64,000 nucleotides of DNA, taken from assembly GCA_050174775.1 (NCBI GenBank), contig JBFXJP010000001.1, forward strand, positions 1 through 64,000, written 5' to 3'. Under the pieces are notes generated by a model. The model saw only the letters and a list, made by a program, of their open reading frames with translations. It did not search any database and was not told where the DNA came from. Made by a program: the position numbers and the translations under genes. The stretch's first letter is position 1, and the number at the start of each line of letters is the position of its first letter. This DNA comes from CAYPGJ01 sp050174775 (GTDB taxonomy: Bacteria; Planctomycetota; Phycisphaerae; Phycisphaerales; UBA1924). Shown here piece after piece: positions 26,172-35,394 of this stretch.

Positions 26172-26506
26172 GGGGGTGAGGTCGGGATGAGGAGGAGCAC
26201 CGATTTGCTCTGCAAATCGGTGGCACGGGGCCGCTGCCACGGCGACGCAACAGCGGGTGGGGGGCGCGTTTCTCTGCGAGCTTCCGCTCGCAGCTCGGAA
26301 GGACGAAGAAAATGGCAGCAAGGCCGGCATCCGACGGTTGGGAACGCGCACGGGTTGGCCTCGGCACGAGGCGATGTAGTTGGGGAAGCGATGCGGTAGC
26401 CCTCTCCCTGCCCTCTCCCGCTCGCGCAGAGCCGCGATCGGGAGAGGTGGCCGCGGTCATCGTCGCTGCGCGGGGACGCGCGGCGGATGGGAGAGGTGGC
26501 TGAAGC
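26172..26506. repeat. Hairpin-rich intergenic repeat region
   Basis: 335 bp without a supported gene. It contains several perfect inverted repeats: CCGATTTGC/GCAAATCGG (26200-26220), GTGGCA/TGCCAC (26220-26240), CTGCGAGC/GCTCGCAG with a TTCC loop (26274-26293) and CCTCTCCCG/CGGGAGAGG (26412-26447). The last arm GGGAGAGGTGG recurs directly at ~26489-26499. The layout resembles a cluster of REP-like palindromes between two operons. Possible roles are transcription termination, mRNA 3' protection or a REP-transposon remnant. Confidence 0.6.
26200..26229. repeat. Palindromic repeat element, copy 2
   Basis: Perfect 9-bp palindrome CCGATTTGC/GCAAATCGG with a TCT loop followed by TGGCACGG. It is the inverted counterpart of copy 1 at 21630-21658. 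Copy 2 is the better preserved hairpin. A second short palindrome (26220-26240) abuts it, so the unit may be a two-hairpin REP-like element. Confidence 0.7.
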
Positions 26507-26899
26507 TCAGAGCTTGCTCTTGATCTTGTCGAGGATCTGGAGGCTGAGGTTTTTGTCGCCGAAGGTTCCGACGCGGATGGAGATGGAGGAGGTCTTGTCG
26601 GTCTCGGCCTGGAGCTTGATGGTGACGGAGGTGTCGTCGGCGGTGCGGGCCTTGTAGTGGGCGTCGACGCCGGATTCCTGTCCGGAGATGAGTGTGATCT
26701 TGAGGTCGTCGAGGGCGCGTTCGGTGGCTTTGGAGGCGCGTTCGAGGTTGGCGTCGAGCGTGGTTTCGACGGCGCCGTTGACGTAGGCGACGCCGACTCC
26801 CGCGCCGGCCGCGGCGGCAACTGCGAGGCAGCCTGCGAGGGGGAGGGTGGTGAGTGCGAGTCCTGCGGAGAGGACGAGCGCGGATGAAATGCGATTCAT
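26507..26899 (-). CDS. Small DUF3568-like lipoprotein
   Basis: 130 residues from ATG 26899, with AAGGAG 8 nt upstream. The signal peptide ends in a lipobox LAGC (C24), so it should be a lipoprotein. After an Ala/Gly stretch comes VGVAYVNGAVETTLDANLER, then alternating beta-strands and a C-terminal amphipathic helix. This pattern matches the DUF3568 family of small envelope lipoproteins of unknown function. It is divergent from mfd, with 141 bp between the two starts. A long frame antisense to mfd continues upstream but is not coding. Confidence 0.8.
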   Translation of the reverse strand: MNRISSALVLSAGLALTTLPLAGCLAVAAAAGAGVGVAYVNGAVETTLDANLERASKATERALDDLKITLISGQESGVDAHYKARTADDTSVTIKLQAETDKTSSISIRVGTFGDKNLSLQILDKIKSKL

Positions 26900-27040
26900 G
26901 TCGGTTCTCCTTTCTCCGGGGATTTGTACGCGGGAAACGGCGGGGGGATTCGGGGTGTTTTGGCGTTGCGTACACTGGCGGGCGAGACGAAAGGAGAGCC
27001 CGCCGCGCGTGCGCTCGAGCACGGGTTGGCGGGGAGGTTT

Positions 27041-30000
27041 ATGCGCGCAGACGAGCGGAACACGGGACAGGGTGAAGCGGGGGGCGCGGCTGAGGGGGCG
27101 CTGCGCGCGGTGCTGGAGGACGGGGTGATCGGGGAGGTGGTGCGCGCGGTGGGGGAGGGGGTGAAGCGCGTTGCGGTGGTCGGGTCGTGGGGATCGTCGG
27201 CGTCGATCACGGCGTATGCATTGGCGCGTGCGACGGGGCGGATCGTGCTGCACGTCGTTGCGCATCTGGATGAGGCGGACGACACGGCGGACGAGCTGAA
27301 CTCGCTCTTCGGGGAGGGGAGCGCGGTGAAGTTCCCAGCGATGGAGTCGCTGCCGGGTGAGACGCATGCGAGCGTGGAGTTGTTTGCGGAGCGGGCGCGG
27401 GTGGTGCGTGCGTCGCGGAGAGGTGAGATCAGGGAAGGGACGGTGGTGGTGGCGCCGATCCAGGCGTTGATGCAGGGCGTGCCGGGTGAGGGGGAGATTT
27501 CGAAGAAGGTGCTGCACCTCGCGCGCGGGGAGCGGAAGGGGTTGGATGAGGTGGTGCGCTGGTTGGACACGGCCGGGTATGAGCGGGTGGAGGCTGTGGA
27601 GGAGGCGGGGCAGTACGCCGTGCGCGGGGGAATCTTGGACGTGTTCGCGTGCGGCGCGAGTTCGGCGGGCGCGACGGGGTCGTTGCCGGTGCGGCTGGAT
27701 TTCTTCGGGGACGAGGTGGAGAGCATCAGCGAGTTTGATCTGGAGTCGATGGGGTCGGGGAAGCGGTTGGATGGTGTGGAGGTGGTGGGGGCCGAAGTTG
27801 AGGATGTGGTGAAGGAGGGGGAGGGTTTCTGGGAGTGTTTGAGCGGCGAGGCGCTGGTGACGACGCACGAGTTGATGGAGGTGGTGGAGCAGGGGCGCGG
27901 GTATTTCGAGCGGGTGGTGGATGCGCGGGGGATTTACGGGCCGCCGGCGGTGTTGAAGGGGTTGCAGGACAGGTTCGCGGCGTTCGTGGAGGTGAATCAG
28001 TTTTCGCAGGGGGCGGCGGTGCAGCGGGTGTTGGAGGCGCCGGTGGGGGGGTTGATGGAGTTTGCGAAAGGGGCCGCGGAAGCAGTGGCGGAGGTGTGCG
28101 CGCTGGCGCGGTGCGGGAAGGTGGTGGTGTTCTGCGAGCGGGAGGGGGAGGCGCAGCGGTTTGAGGAGTTGATGGCGGAGTTCGGGGGAGAGGATGCGAC
28201 GCGCGTTGAGCGGCGCGTGGGGTACTTGCATCGGGGATTTGTCTGGGGAGGAGATGACGAAGGGAAGGGCAGCATTGCGCTCGTTCCGTATCACGAGATC
28301 GTGCATCGGTATGAGACGCGTCGGCGCGTGCGGCGGTTGCGGGGGGGGAGAGCGACGGACGCGTTCTTTGATTTGCAGGAGGGGGACTATGTGGTGCATG
28401 CCGAGCATGGGATTGCGCGGTTTGCGGGTTTGAAGACGATGCGGCCGAGGGCTGTGAAGAAGGCTGGGGAGACGGATGCGGAGGAGGAGGCGCGGCGGAA
28501 GGAGGGGGGCGTTGAGGAGTATCTGACGCTGGAATTTGCGGGGCGGGCGCGGCTGCATGTGCCGGCGACGCAGATCGAGCAGGTGCAGCGGTATGTGGGC
28601 GGGTTCAAGGGGAAGCCGAAGCTGTCGACGCTCGGGGGGAAGCGGTGGAAGCAGCAGAAGGAGCAGACGGGGGAGGCGGTGAAGGATCTGGCGGGGGAGA
28701 TGTTGCGGGTGCAGGCGGCAAGGGCCGCGATGCCGGGGGTGCGGTATCCGGGGGACACGGCGTGGCAGAAGGAGTTTGAGGCGGCGTTTCCGTTCGAGGA
28801 GACGGAGGATCAGCTTGCGTCGTTGGCGGAGATCAAGAAGGACATGACGTCGACGCGGCCGATGGACCGGTTGTTGTGCGGCGACGTGGGGTTCGGGAAG
28901 ACGGAGCTGGCGATTCGCGCGGCGTTCAAGTGCGCGGAGTTCGGGAAGCAGGTGGCGGTGCTGGCGCCGACGACGGTGCTGGTGGTGCAGCACGAGCGGA
29001 CGTTCAGGTCGAGGTTGGCGGGGTTCCCGTTCCGGGTGGAGTCGGTGTCGCGGTTCAAGAGCGCGAAGGAGCAGAACGAGGTTTTAGCGGCGACGCGAAA
29101 GGGGCAGGTGGACATCCTGATCGGGACGCACCGGCTCCTTAGTAAGGATGTGAAGTTTGCGGACCTTGGGCTGGTGGTGATCGATGAGGAGCAGCGGTTC
29201 GGGGTGGAGCACAAGCAGGCGTTGTTATCGCTCCGCATGACGGTGGATGTGCTGACGCTGAGCGCGACGCCGATCCCGCGGACGCTGCACATGGCGATGC
29301 TGGGGATCCGGGATATTTCATCGCTGACGACGGCGCCGGTGGATCGAAGGGCGATCGTGACGGAGGTGATTCCGTACAACGAGAAGCGGATGGCGAACGC
29401 GATTGCTCGAGAGCTGGCGCGCGAGGGGCAGGTGTTCGTGGTGCACAACCGCGTGCACAGCATTGAGAAGGTGGCGGATGAGGTGCGGAGGTTGGCGCCT
29501 GGGGCGCGGGTGATCGTGGGGCACGGGCAGATGGAGCCGAGAGAGCTGGAGGAGGTGATGCTGAAGTTCGTGCGGAGGGAGGCGGACGTGCTGGTGAGCA
29601 CGACGATCATCGAGAGCGGGATCGACATTCCGACGGCGAACACGATGATCATCACGGACGCGGATCGGTACGGGCTTGCTGATCTGCATCAGTTGCGCGG
29701 GAGGGTGGGGCGGTATAAGCACCGGGCGTATTGCTACTTGTTCTTGCCGGGGGATCGGGTGGTGTCTGAGACGGCGCGGAAGCGGTTGCGCGCGATCGAG
29801 GAGTTCAGCATGCTGGGGGCGGGGTTCAAGATCGCGATGCGGGATCTGGAGATTCGGGGGGCGGGGAATTTGCTGGGGGCGGAGCAGAGCGGGCACATCG
29901 CGGCCGTGGGGTACGACATGTACTGCCGGTTGCTGGAGCGCGCGGTGCGGGAGTTGAGGAATGAGCGGGTGGAGGATGCGAGCGAGACGACGGTGGAGAT

Positions 30001-30526
30001 CGGGGTGACGGGGTCGATTCCGAAGGCGTACATCCCGAGCGATTCGAGGAGGATGGAGGCGTATCGGCGGATTGCGCGGGCGCGGACGCGGGAGGAGTTG
30101 CGGAAGGTGGAGAAGGATTTGCAGGAGGCGTACGGGGAGGCGCCGCAGCAGGCGAGACGGTTGCTGGATATCGCGGAGGTGCGGATCGGTGCGCACGGGG
30201 TGGGTGTGTCGTCGATCGTGGTGCACGAGAAGGACGTGATTTTCCGGTGTGAGGATGCGGGGGCGCTGGAGGGGGTGATGAAGGGGGCGCGGGGGACGCT
30301 GCGCGTGGTGACGGCGCCGCCGGGGGGGTTGGGGAGCGCAAAGGGCGCAGTGGGGGGGAAGGGGAAGGCGGGGGCGGCGGTGCAGTTGGAGGCGGAGGTG
30401 TATTACAGGCCGCCGGAGGCGTATCTGGAGGGGGGGACATTGCTGGCGATGCTGCGGAAGAGGTTCGGGGAGGGGGCCGCGGGCGAGGAGATCGCGAAGT
30501 CGTCGGGGAAGGTGATCCGCGGGTAG
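27041..30526 (+). CDS. mfd: Transcription-repair coupling factor
   Basis: 1161 residues from ATG 27041 (GGGGAGG just upstream); the frame stays open upstream, but this start fits the family length of ~1150. Mfd removes stalled RNA polymerase and recruits UvrA. The RNA polymerase-interacting domain begins with EGDYVVHAEHGIARF. Helicase motifs are GDVGFGKT (614-621), DEEQ (715-718), SATPIPRTL, and motif VI in QLRGRVGRYKHRAYCY, with the TRG-like region after it. The coding strand is extremely G-rich. Upstream is the divergent lipoprotein gene. Confidence 0.95.
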   Translation: MRADERNTGQGEAGGAAEGALRAVLEDGVIGEVVRAVGEGVKRVAVVGSWGSSASITAYALARATGRIVLHVVAHLDEADDTADELNSLFGEGSAVKFPAMESLPGETHASVELFAERARVVRASRRGEIREGTVVVAPIQALMQGVPGEGEISKKVLHLARGERKGLDEVVRWLDTAGYERVEAVEEAGQYAVRGGILDVFACGASSAGATGSLPVRLDFFGDEVESISEFDLESMGSGKRLDGVEVVGAEVEDVVKEGEGFWECLSGEALVTTHELMEVVEQGRGYFERVVDARGIYGPPAVLKGLQDRFAAFVEVNQFSQGAAVQRVLEAPVGGLMEFAKGAAEAVAEVCALARCGKVVVFCEREGEAQRFEELMAEFGGEDATRVERRVGYLHRGFVWGGDDEGKGSIALVPYHEIVHRYETRRRVRRLRGGRATDAFFDLQEGDYVVHAEHGIARFAGLKTMRPRAVKKAGETDAEEEARRKEGGVEEYLTLEFAGRARLHVPATQIEQVQRYVGGFKGKPKLSTLGGKRWKQQKEQTGEAVKDLAGEMLRVQAARAAMPGVRYPGDTAWQKEFEAAFPFEETEDQLASLAEIKKDMTSTRPMDRLLCGDVGFGKTELAIRAAFKCAEFGKQVAVLAPTTVLVVQHERTFRSRLAGFPFRVESVSRFKSAKEQNEVLAATRKGQVDILIGTHRLLSKDVKFADLGLVVIDEEQRFGVEHKQALLSLRMTVDVLTLSATPIPRTLHMAMLGIRDISSLTTAPVDRRAIVTEVIPYNEKRMANAIARELAREGQVFVVHNRVHSIEKVADEVRRLAPGARVIVGHGQMEPRELEEVMLKFVRREADVLVSTTIIESGIDIPTANTMIITDADRYGLADLHQLRGRVGRYKHRAYCYLFLPGDRVVSETARKRLRAIEEFSMLGAGFKIAMRDLEIRGAGNLLGAEQSGHIAAVGYDMYCRLLERAVRELRNERVEDASETTVEIGVTGSIPKAYIPSDSRRMEAYRRIARARTREELRKVEKDLQEAYGEAPQQARRLLDIAEVRIGAHGVGVSSIVVHEKDVIFRCEDAGALEGVMKGARGTLRVVTAPPGGLGSAKGAVGGKGKAGAAVQLEAEVYYRPPEAYLEGGTLLAMLRKRFGEGAAGEEIAKSSGKVIRG

Positions 30527-30556
30527 GATGGGGACGAAGAGTAGACGGAGGCACGG

Positions 30557-31126
30557 ATGGGCATCGAGAGCGCACTGCCGGTTGACGGGTTTCTGACGAC
30601 GAAGCTGCAGCGGGTGATCAACTGGGCGCGGCGGTCGTCGCTGTGGCCGATGCCGTTTGCGACGGCGTGCTGCGGGATCGAGCTGATGGCGACGGCGTCG
30701 AGCCGGTATGACCTTGCGCGGTTCGGGGCGGAGGTGATGCGGTTCAGCCCGAGGCAGAGCGATCTGTTGATCGTGGCGGGGCGGGTGTCGATCAAGACGA
30801 TGCCGGTGCTGCAGCGGATTTATCAGCAGATGACGGAGCCGAAGTGGGTGATCTCGATGGGGGCGTGCGCGTCGACGGGCGGGGTGTTCGACACGTATGC
30901 CGTGGTGCAGGGGGTGGATCAGTTCATCCCGGTGGACGTGTACGTGCCCGGGTGCCCGCCGCGGCCTGAGATGCTGATCGAGGGGGTGATGGCGATTCAG
31001 CGGATCGTGGATGAGGACAACATCCCGCCGACGATCAACGGGAAGCGGGCGCCGCTGAAGATCGCGATCCAGCCGACGCACGAGGTGCGGCCGCAGCCGG
31101 TGGGATTGACGGTCGGGGTGAGCTGA
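30557..31126 (+). CDS. nuoB: NADH-quinone oxidoreductase subunit B
   Basis: 189 residues, GGAGG before the ATG. NuoB carries the terminal N2 [4Fe-4S] cluster passing electrons to quinone; the four ligands are C38, C39 (tandem), C104 and C133 (VPGCPPRPE). It lies 30 bp after mfd and is probably co-transcribed with it. No other nuo gene is present, so the complex I genes are split in this genome, or this is a second copy. The C-terminus is slightly extended. Confidence 0.95.
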   Translation: MGIESALPVDGFLTTKLQRVINWARRSSLWPMPFATACCGIELMATASSRYDLARFGAEVMRFSPRQSDLLIVAGRVSIKTMPVLQRIYQQMTEPKWVISMGACASTGGVFDTYAVVQGVDQFIPVDVYVPGCPPRPEMLIEGVMAIQRIVDEDNIPPTINGKRAPLKIAIQPTHEVRPQPVGLTVGVS

Positions 31127-31164
31127 ACGCGCGGGATTGGATGCAGGGTGAGATGAGGGGGAAT

Positions 31165-31180
31165 TCACGCATCGGCGTGA
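31165..31180 (+). terminator. Small hairpin after nuoB
   Basis: TCACGC ATCG GCGTGA, a 6-bp stem with a 4-nt loop, begins 38 nt after the nuoB stop, followed by a mixed GC/T tract. It could end the mfd-nuoB transcript; stem is short and the T-run weak, so the call is tentative. Confidence 0.35.
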
Positions 31181-31242
31181 GCGCGGTTTGTGTGCGCGCG
31201 TAGCATGGTGCGTGTGTGGGGGACGGAATGAGGAGGATGCAC

Positions 31243-32007
31243 ATGCGCGGATGGATGACGGCGGGCGTGTTGGGCGCGGCGGTGCTGGGTGGGCAGGTGT
31301 GGGGGCAGGAGGGGAGGGATCAGGCGCGGGATCTGGCCGAGGCGCGGCAGCGTCAGGAGCACCCGGAGCCGCCGGTGAGTCTGGACGACGCGATGCTGCG
31401 GGCTGAGGAGATCCGCGCGGACATGCGGGAGCAGGCGCTGTTGGCGGTGCAGAGCGGGGATCCGATGCACGCGTTGCTGGTGATCGACAGCGTGATGGAT
31501 GTGTTGCCGGACGACATCGAGCTGCGGGAGGCTCTGGAGACGGTGCGGGGGCCTGGGGTGGAGGCGGCGCTGAAGCGCGCGGCGCGGCTGCGCGAGGCGG
31601 GGCAGCATGGCGCGGTGGTGGAGATGCTGGCGCCGGTGTACGTGGCCACGGGGGATGAGCGGGTGGGGGCGGCGTTGAAGGAGGCGCGGTTCTGGCGGGA
31701 GGCGCGTCGCGAGGAGGGGCGCGGGGGTGAGTGGCGCGGAGGGGACGTTGGGGGACGGGGGTTTGATGAGGGGGAGCTGCGCCGCGTGATGGAGCAGGTG
31801 GATCGCGTGAACGAGCGGCTCGAGCGTCTGGAGGGGAAGTTCACGTTCTCGGGGCGGGCGGAGCCGGCCGTGGATGAGTTGCGTCGCGCGATGGAGGACA
31901 CGCGTCGGGACGTGGAGCGGTTGTCGACGGATCTGCGGAGAGAGGTGGATTCGTTGTCTCGCGAGGTGATGAGCCTGCGTCGGGAGGTGGATCGGCTGCG
32001 GCGGTAG
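31243..32007 (+). CDS. Exported coiled-coil protein
   Basis: 254 residues from ATG 31243, chosen because AGGAGG lies 6 nt upstream; the frame extends 9 codons further to a GTG. A signal peptide (MRGWMTAGVLGAAVLGGQVWG) leads to a helical, TPR-like middle (DPMHALLVIDSVMDVLPDD) and a Gly/Arg/Glu linker. Residues ~175-254 form a long heptad coiled coil (REVDSLSREVMSLRREVDRL). It looks like a periplasmic oligomerising scaffold. Function unknown. Confidence 0.75.
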   Translation: MRGWMTAGVLGAAVLGGQVWGQEGRDQARDLAEARQRQEHPEPPVSLDDAMLRAEEIRADMREQALLAVQSGDPMHALLVIDSVMDVLPDDIELREALETVRGPGVEAALKRAARLREAGQHGAVVEMLAPVYVATGDERVGAALKEARFWREARREEGRGGEWRGGDVGGRGFDEGELRRVMEQVDRVNERLERLEGKFTFSGRAEPAVDELRRAMEDTRRDVERLSTDLRREVDSLSREVMSLRREVDRLRR

Positions 32008-32048
32008 GGACACGCTAGATTGCCGGGCCGAGAAGGAGGGTCCGGCGG

Positions 32049-32630
32049 ATGAGCGAGAGCGCGGTGGAGCGGTACACGCTGCGGCGGAAGGTGTTCAAGC
32101 TGTTCGGCGCGGGGTTCTACATCCTGAATTCGAGCGGCGGGATCGTGGGGTATTGCAAGCAGAAGGCGTTCCGGCTGCGAGAGGACGTGCGGATCTTCAC
32201 GACGGAGGCGTGCACGGAGGAGTTGCTGCGTATCGGGACGACGCAGGTGATCGACTTCAGCGCGTCGTACCACGTGACGCTGCCCACGGGGGAGAAGATC
32301 GGGGAGTTCCGTCGGCAGGGGATGAAGAGCCTGCTGCGTGACGCTTGGATCGTGCTCGATGGGGAGGGGCGGCAGATAGCGGAGATCACGGAGGATTCGG
32401 GGTGGCTGGCGTTCCTGCGGCGCCTTCACGACGGGTTTTCGCTGTTCATGCCGGAGAAGTTCGACATGCGGAGCGCGGACGGGCGGCACCTTGTGACGTA
32501 TCGCACGCACTTCAACCCGTTCATCTATCGGCTCGGCGTTGCGGTGCATGAGGATGACGCGGAGCTGGACGACCTGATGGTTCTCGCGGGCGCGTGTCTG
32601 CTCGGCGCGATCGAGGGGCGGCAGGACTAG
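32049..32630 (+). CDS. LURP-one/Tubby-C-like (scramblase-fold) protein
   Basis: 193 residues with AAGGAGGG ahead of the ATG. The sequence follows the bacterial LURP-one-related pattern: YTLRRKVFKLFGAGFYI, then GYCKQKAFRLREDVRIF, and repeated beta strands ending in GKIGEFRR- and FMPEKFDMR-like segments. This beta-barrel fold with a central helix is shared with Tubby and phospholipid scramblase domains. The biochemical role in bacteria is unclear. It has no signal peptide and is followed within 56 bp by the superoxide dismutase gene on the same strand. Confidence 0.7.
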   Translation: MSESAVERYTLRRKVFKLFGAGFYILNSSGGIVGYCKQKAFRLREDVRIFTTEACTEELLRIGTTQVIDFSASYHVTLPTGEKIGEFRRQGMKSLLRDAWIVLDGEGRQIAEITEDSGWLAFLRRLHDGFSLFMPEKFDMRSADGRHLVTYRTHFNPFIYRLGVAVHEDDAELDDLMVLAGACLLGAIEGRQD

Positions 32631-32686
32631 TGTGCGGCTACGCTGTGGCGGGCGTGGACACACTGTCACCTTGTGAGGAGGCGACC

Positions 32687-33466
32687 ATGCACGAGATGAG
32701 CACGGGAATGAACGGCATCGCACGTCGGGACGTGATTGCGTTGGGCGCGATGGGCGCACTTGGAGCGGCGCTCTCCGGGGCCGGGATGGCGCAGACGGGC
32801 GCTGCACGGAAGGCGTGGCCCAGTCCGGAGCAGCTTGGATGGGATGCGGAGAAGGGGGAGTACACGCTGCCGAGGCTGAAGTACGCCTACGACGCGATGG
32901 AGCCGCACATCGACGCGAAGACGATGGAGATCCATCACAGCAAGCATCATCAGGGGTACGTGAACGGGCTGAACCGGGCGATCAAGGAGCTGGAGAAGAT
33001 CCGGACGGGGGAGGGTGACGCCGGGCTGATCAAGCACTGGCAGCGCGAGCTGGCGTTTCATGGGGGCGGGCACGTGAATCACACGTTGTTCTGGCTGACG
33101 ATGGTTCCGCCGTCGATGGAGGCGCCGAGGAATCCGAGCCTCGGGATGATGGAGGCCGCGGAGCGGAGTTTCGGCTCGTTCGATGCGATGCTGCGGCAGT
33201 TGGAGGTTGCGGCGAACGGGGTGGAGGGGAGCGGTTGGGCGTGGATCGGTTGGGAGGGGATGTCGGAGCGTCTGGTGGTGCTGCAGATGGAGAAGCAGCA
33301 GGATGGATGGGTTGCCGGCGTGACGCCGCTCGTGGGTGTGGACGTGTGGGAGCACGCGTACTACCTGAAGTATCAGAACAGGCGTGGGGACTACGTGAAG
33401 GCGTGGATGAACCTGATCAACTGGCCTGCCGTGGATGAGCTGTTCGCGCGGGCGCGGGGGCTGTGA
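32687..33466 (+). CDS. sodB: Exported Fe/Mn superoxide dismutase
   Basis: 259 residues from ATG 32687 with GAGGAGG before it. Residues 1-36 are a Tat-type signal (ARRDVIALGAMGALGAAL), so the enzyme should act outside the cytoplasm. The mature part has SOD metal ligands in EIHHSKHHQGY, GGHVNHTLFW, and VDVWEHAYYLKY. Converts superoxide to peroxide and oxygen. Fe versus Mn cannot be told. Its stop abuts the convergent queG stop with no gap. Confidence 0.92.
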   Translation: MHEMSTGMNGIARRDVIALGAMGALGAALSGAGMAQTGAARKAWPSPEQLGWDAEKGEYTLPRLKYAYDAMEPHIDAKTMEIHHSKHHQGYVNGLNRAIKELEKIRTGEGDAGLIKHWQRELAFHGGGHVNHTLFWLTMVPPSMEAPRNPSLGMMEAAERSFGSFDAMLRQLEVAANGVEGSGWAWIGWEGMSERLVVLQMEKQQDGWVAGVTPLVGVDVWEHAYYLKYQNRRGDYVKAWMNLINWPAVDELFARARGL

Positions 33467-34444
<978 letters not shown>

Positions 34445-34481
34445 GCGGGGATGCTACGAGGTTGTGCTCGAGGGACGAGGG

Positions 34482-35351
34482 TCAGCGAGCGGCGGTCGCG
34501 ATGCGGAGGTTGGCCTGGTTGCCGGTGAGCCACTCGGTGCAGCGTTTGGCCGCGTGGGGGAGGACGTCGGCGTGTGAGGCGAGGTTGGGGAGCCAAGCGC
34601 GGTCCCACTCGACGATGAGCCAGCGGCAATCCGGGGCGGAGCGCACGGCTTCGACGAAGGCGCGGCAGGGGAGGGAGCCCTCACCCAGCGGGCAGGGTGT
34701 GTTGTCCTTGATGTCCTTGATGCGCGCGGTCTGGAGTTTGTAACCCAGGATGGAGACGGCTTCGGCGGGGTCTTCGCCGGCCTGGGTTGCGGGGAGGATG
34801 GAGTAGCAGGCCGCGAGGTCGTTGGAGGCGACGTCGTCGATGATGGAGGCGATGTCGCGCGCGGTGGGGAAGGCGCCGCCGTTCTCGAGGAGGAGACGGA
34901 CGCCGGTGTTGTGTGCGGCGTCGGCGGCGAGGCGGAGACGGTCGACGATGCGTCGGCGTGCCTGACGGCGACCTCGTGCGGACTGCTCGGGGGGCTCGAA
35001 GGCGAAGACGCGGACGTAGGGGAGGGCGAGGCGGGCTGCGAGGTCGATGACGGACTTGGCGTATGCGACGGGCTTGTGGTACTCGCCGATGACGTAGCCG
35101 AGGACGGGGGGGAGAACAGGCGCGCAGAAGGAGGCGCCGGAGGCGAGGCCGAGGGGTGTGACGCCGGCGTCGTGGAAGAGTCGATGGAGTTTTTCGGGGC
35201 TGGTGAGCGCGGGGTCGTTGGCGAACTCTGCGCCGGCGGGCCCGAGGGTTCGGAGTTCGACACCCTGGAAGCCGAAGGCCGCGGCGTCGCGCGCGACGCG
35301 CTCGAGGGTGATGTCGGGGCAGGCGACGGTGGAGAAGGCGATGCGGGTCAT
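34482..35351 (-). CDS. Sugar phosphate isomerase/epimerase-like TIM barrel
   Basis: 289 residues. The sequence starts RIAFSTVACPDITLE, follows with GFQGVELRT, then LLLENGGAF and VEWDRAWLP, which fit the AP-endonuclease-2/xylose isomerase-like barrel with Glu and Asp/His metal ligands (E in VELR, E in LLLENG, D in RIKDIKDN, E in IVEWD). These proteins isomerise sugars, inositols or related compounds; substrate not identifiable. Cytoplasmic. The gene ends 37 bp from queG start and may be co-transcribed with it. Confidence 0.8.
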   Translation of the reverse strand: MTRIAFSTVACPDITLERVARDAAAFGFQGVELRTLGPAGAEFANDPALTSPEKLHRLFHDAGVTPLGLASGASFCAPVLPPVLGYVIGEYHKPVAYAKSVIDLAARLALPYVRVFAFEPPEQSARGRRQARRRIVDRLRLAADAAHNTGVRLLLENGGAFPTARDIASIIDDVASNDLAACYSILPATQAGEDPAEAVSILGYKLQTARIKDIKDNTPCPLGEGSLPCRAFVEAVRSAPDCRWLIVEWDRAWLPNLASHADVLPHAAKRCTEWLTGNQANLRIATAAR

Positions 35352-35394
35352 GGCGTGTGCAAGGTAGCGGTGGGGGGGCGATGGCGCCGGGGCG

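Noticed and set aside
26187..26399. Small open frame in the hairpin region
   Set aside because: No ribosome site or conserved feature; overlaps inverted repeats.
26900..28993. Long minus-strand frame opposite mfd
   Set aside because: Antisense of a conserved gene with low-complexity Arg/Leu/Pro composition; only 26507-26899 is a real gene.
29318..31168. 616-codon minus-strand frame opposite mfd and nuoB
   Set aside because: Shadow of conserved genes; no ribosome site or domain.
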